Shown here piece after piece: positions 60,730 to 64,000 of a DNA stretch of 64,000 nucleotides. This DNA is from Proteromonas lacertae (Eukaryota; Sar; Bigyra; Opalinata; Proteromonadidae). Location of the stretch: NCBI GenBank assembly GCA_002245135.1, contig NGBS01000293.1, positions 248,001-312,000 of the forward strand. Direction: 5' to 3'. The notes under the pieces are model-generated. The model saw nothing but the letters and a program-made list of their open reading frames with translations, was not told the DNA's origin and did no database searches. Position 1 is the stretch's first letter; each line of letters opens with the position of its first letter. A program made the translations under genes and the position numbers.

Positions 60730-63135
60730 ATGAGATTGATAATATTAACAATATTAATATTTGAGGTATTAGCTGTATGTCCAAATTTTTGTTCAGGCCA
60801 TGGTATATGTTCTGAGGACGATGTTTGTACTTGTTTTAAAGCTCCAGGTTTAGATACAAGCTATTTTTCACATCCACAGTATGTAGGCAGTGACTGTTCT
60901 GAAAGTATTTATTTTATTTTTATGGATCTTTAGGAAGTTGCCCTTATGGAGAATCCTTTGCTGTTATAACAGATAAAAAAGATAATCCAATAGAGAAGGA
61001 TAATAATGAAAATGATTCTAATGAGAATGGTCGATTATTAGAAGAATTCTCAAATTTTGAAGTTAGTCTAATGGATAGTGTGAATTATGAAGTTGTAGAA
61101 ATAAATGGTACATACCCGTTATTAGGTAAAGCGGGTGGAATAATGAATTGCAACAGAAATTCTACAGATATTCATCGATCTTGTCGACTCAATAATTTAA
61201 ATGTAATGGCAAGACAGGAAAACAAATACTTAATCTATTGGCCAGAAGAGGAAAGTATGACATGCAATGGGACAGAAATAGATTCATCAGAAAATCCAAT
61301 ATTAAATGATACTGAATTTTTATTCAACTGTCAAGTAATATATGAAAGAAAAGACTTGTCCACTATGATCTCTAATAAAATCAATAAAATACATAATAAT
61401 AATATAGGTATAATGTCAATAGAAGGTATTAGCCAACTGTTAGAGCATTATAATTACAATGATAATGACACTTACAATTTAGCATGTATTTATTCAGATG
61501 ATACTTTGCAGATGAAAATATATCCAGCAATATTGTATTTATACAGTCAAATTGAAGAAAATGGTAATAATTCATCTATTGATGATGATAATGATTATAA
61601 TTCAACTGAAACAGATAATGGTGGGAATGATGTAGAGTATTTAATAACAAAAGATAATAAAATGAGTAAAAAATCTGCATTTCATATTCCACCAGTTGAT
61701 TTACCAGGATCAATAGTTCCACCTCAGACTTCATCATCATCATCATCATTTTTAAATAATTTAATGAAAAATCAACAAAAAATAAAACAACAACAAAATA
61801 AACGTTTATTGAAAGAAAAATTATTTGAAAATAAAATCAAATCATTATCATCTATTTTTAATAAACCTCCACCACCTACCAATTATGATTTTGATATAAA
61901 TAATGTGATAAATGAAAGAAAATTATCAGAAGAAAATAATAATAATAATAATAATTTACAGACAGATTCAACACTTTCAAAATTTCAAAAGTATTTGAAA
62001 TTAGTTGATAATGAAATAGTATCTGGTGAAAATGCAATATTTGTTACAACAGAACCAATACTACCAGATGGACAGTGTTTCTTACTAGGAAATACAAAAG
62101 GAGAGAATATAGGATTAGATAAAAGTGATTTAATGAAATATCTAAGATATGAAAATAATAAATACTATTTTGGACCAAGTGTCAATCCAAATAATGCGTT
62201 TAGTAGAATTGTTAATGGCACATCGATTCAATCGATTGCAAGATAGTGATATTGAAATAAGTGATGATGAATTTAGAAAGAATAATGGAATAGTATTTGA
62301 ACTATCACAATTATTTTCACAAAATCAATTTAAATCTTCTTTAATTCAATTATCATCTGGCTCAAAACTAACAATCACGTTTCTATCACCCACAAATGGT
62401 GTTTATATGAGATTATATCGAATAGTAAAAGTGAAATTTTATAATAGTGAAGGTGAAGAGTTAGATAATGAAGGGAATGTAATATCATCAACAACAACAA
62501 CAAATCCAACAAATCCAACAACCGATTCCGAATCAACAGAATCAGACTCGAGAGAATTGCAGCAACAACAACAACAAAAGAGAATAAATACAAATGAAAT
62601 ATATGTAGCAATGATCACTGAACCACCATTTACACTTATTGATGAAGAAACAACTCTATTCTTACAGCTACAAAGCAATACAATACATGAATTTATCGAA
62701 TGTAGTGGTGCTGGAATATGTAATAGAAATAGTGGAAAATGTGAATGTTTTAGTGGATATGATGGAATAGCATGTCAAAGATTACGTTGTCCAAATGATT
62801 GTAGTAATCATGGAAAATGTGTTTCTTATGACGAAGCAATTAAAGGATCAAACTATCGAAATCAAATCAAGCAACAGTTTGGTTATTCTGGTAGTAATAG
62901 TTTGAATGAGAAATTCTTTGGATGTTTGTGTGAAAAAGGATACAGAGGTTCTGATTGTTCAATGAAAGAATGTCCATCTTTTGAAGATCCTCAAGCTGAT
63001 AAAGATATAAAGATAAATAATGAATATAGAGATTGTAGTGGAAGAGGTATATGTGATTATGATAAAGGCATTTGTGAGTGTTTTAATGGATATAGTGGAG
63101 CTGGATGTGAAGTTATAATGCCTGCTAACTATTAG
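60730..63135 (+). CDS. Secreted EGF-repeat protein (one frameshift)
   Basis: ATG at 60730 with a signal peptide ([15 protein letters not shown]). The first EGF module follows at once ([19 protein letters not shown]). An intron near 60905-60933 joins SE to RSCPYGESF. The middle is Asn/Ser/Asp-rich with N-glycosylation sites. The C-terminal 150 residues hold two more EGF-like modules and linkers ([45 protein letters not shown]). No membrane anchor is seen after the last module, so it is probably secreted or wall-associated. The frame slips once near 62215-62245. The pattern of EGF, then RxCPxG, then CS-x-G-x-C resembles large EGF protein families of stramenopiles and alveolates. Confidence 0.78.
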
Positions 63136-63223
63136 AAAATATTTTATCTTAAACATATATTTATTTTATTTCTGTATTGTTATGTAAAGATTTAAAATCA
63201 TATAATTAATTAAAAAATCTAAA

Positions 63224-64000
63224 TTACGAAGGTGATATTACACTACGTTGTATAGTATGATGAAAAGATATAATGGACTTTTTAGGAGAAGTAAAATGTG
63301 AAATCTTTTGATGATTTAAACTAGGTGATGTTGCATCATCACTATAACCTTCTGACGCATATGATTGAAGTGTTGAATGGCATTTTCTTTGACTATATCC
63401 ATATTTCTTCCTTTTATCTAGAATAAAGAGATTAAACAGTTCATCATATTCTCGAGGATCTTTATTTATATCTCTATATTCTGTATAATATGGTTGTGGC
63501 TCTTTTAATACTAATATTCTATAGATTGAAGAAAAACATGACTCTTTGGGTAAATAGGAGTGTCTACAGAAAGAATTATCATAAAATGCGATTCTTTTAA
63601 GTACATTTATGTAATGTCTTTCAGTAAAGAAATATTTTATCAAATTCTTTCTCATTTCCCAAAATGGATTGTACAACTCTCCATTTGATTCAATAAAGTA
63701 TGTTAAGTCTTTCACTGTGATTAATTCACCATTATAACTATTATTAATATGTTGATTTAATATATACTTTAGAAAATTAATTACATCTTTATTTGTCATT
63801 GCAGTATCTGATAGTTTAGAGAAAAATAATTGAGCCATATCCTTACTTACAGCATAATTACTATGTATTCCACACGCAGATAACAACACTTTGATAATTC
63901 TGTCTATTTGGCTGAAAGTGAGAACACAAAAAATATTGAAGAATATATTGTAGTCTATTTGATCAGCTATTAGAATATAAATATACTAGTAAAGTATACC
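63224..64000 (-). CDS. EF-hand-like protein, 5' part beyond window
   Basis: The exon 63966-63224 stays open upstream of the first ATG (63889). A 33-nt intron (63967-63999) lies just before the edge, so the gene starts outside. The readable part has two helix-loop-helix-like units (RIIKVLLSACGIHSNYAVSK; LITVKDLTYFIESNG) and a segment NPFWEMRKNLIKYFF. The layout resembles protist EF-hand proteins, but the loops lack a full set of Ca-binding acids. The C-terminus is Ser/His-rich. Function unknown. Confidence 0.6.

Noticed and set aside
1-64000. Ciliate-type code with reassigned stops or Euplotes-like frameshifting
   Set aside because: TAA, TAG and TGA each end clearly bounded genes, and the frame slips do not share one slippery stop site.
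1-64000. tRNA, rRNA or CRISPR arrays
   Set aside because: Looked for tRNA-like arms, conserved rRNA blocks and regularly spaced repeats; none seen.

Overview
The window is nuclear DNA from an AT-rich, intron-rich unicellular eukaryote. Genes are close together on both strands. Most are split by extremely short spliceosomal introns, about 26-45 nt, usually GTAT...TAG. TAA, TAG and TGA all act as stops, so the code looks standard. The species cannot be named from sequence. Kinesin-like, golgin, epsin, CYRI, O-GlcNAc-transferase-like and PHD genes show a complex protist. The last EGF gene resembles proteins I associate with stramenopiles and alveolates, but that is a weak hint.

Layout. 1-5.6 kb: a minus-strand NFX1-type zinc-finger helicase (ZNFX1-like), running off the left edge, with duplicated zinc-finger exons. 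6.3-7.0 kb: a 0.62 kb MITE-like element with 62-bp inverted repeats and a 13-bp flanking duplication. 7.8-12 kb: an unknown gene, a coiled-coil gene, a BTB/T1 gene and a pseudokinase-SPRY gene. 12-16.6 kb: two tandem GRIP-domain golgins. 16.7-23.5 kb: a large LRR protein, an unknown gene, an ENTH/epsin gene whose start codon appears split by an intron, and an AHA1-type Hsp90 co-chaperone with a heat-shock element upstream. 23.6-27 kb: a large coiled-coil/acidic protein. 27-36 kb: an accessory region with pseudokinase-LRR genes, a broken BTB-SPRY gene, a beta-helix-like surface protein and a truncated copy of it. 36-44 kb: GFAT (hexosamine synthesis), CYRI, a GT41 (OGT-like) glycosyltransferase and a hotdog thioesterase. 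44-52.7 kb: an SP/TP-rich protein, a degenerate kinesin, another pseudokinase-LRR gene, a DUF3431-like membrane protein and a pseudokinase-HSP70 fusion. 52.9-60.5 kb: three genes carrying about seven PWWP-like/PHD modules. 60.7-64 kb: an EGF-repeat secreted protein and a partial EF-hand-like gene.

The most interesting system is a dispersed family of pseudokinase-headed proteins. Five members lie here. They share loss of the HRD catalytic Asp, keep the DFG Asp, and carry interchangeable C-terminal modules: SPRY, LRR or an HSP70 ATPase domain. A BTB/BACK-SPRY relative lies among them. This modularity resembles receptor or adaptor repertoires, but no function is shown. GFAT makes the precursor of UDP-GlcNAc, the usual donor of OGT-type enzymes, so the neighbouring GFAT and GT41 genes may be biochemically linked.

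Several genes contain single-base frameshifts, mostly at short homopolymers. They could be assembly errors or real decay; the accessory families carry most of them.
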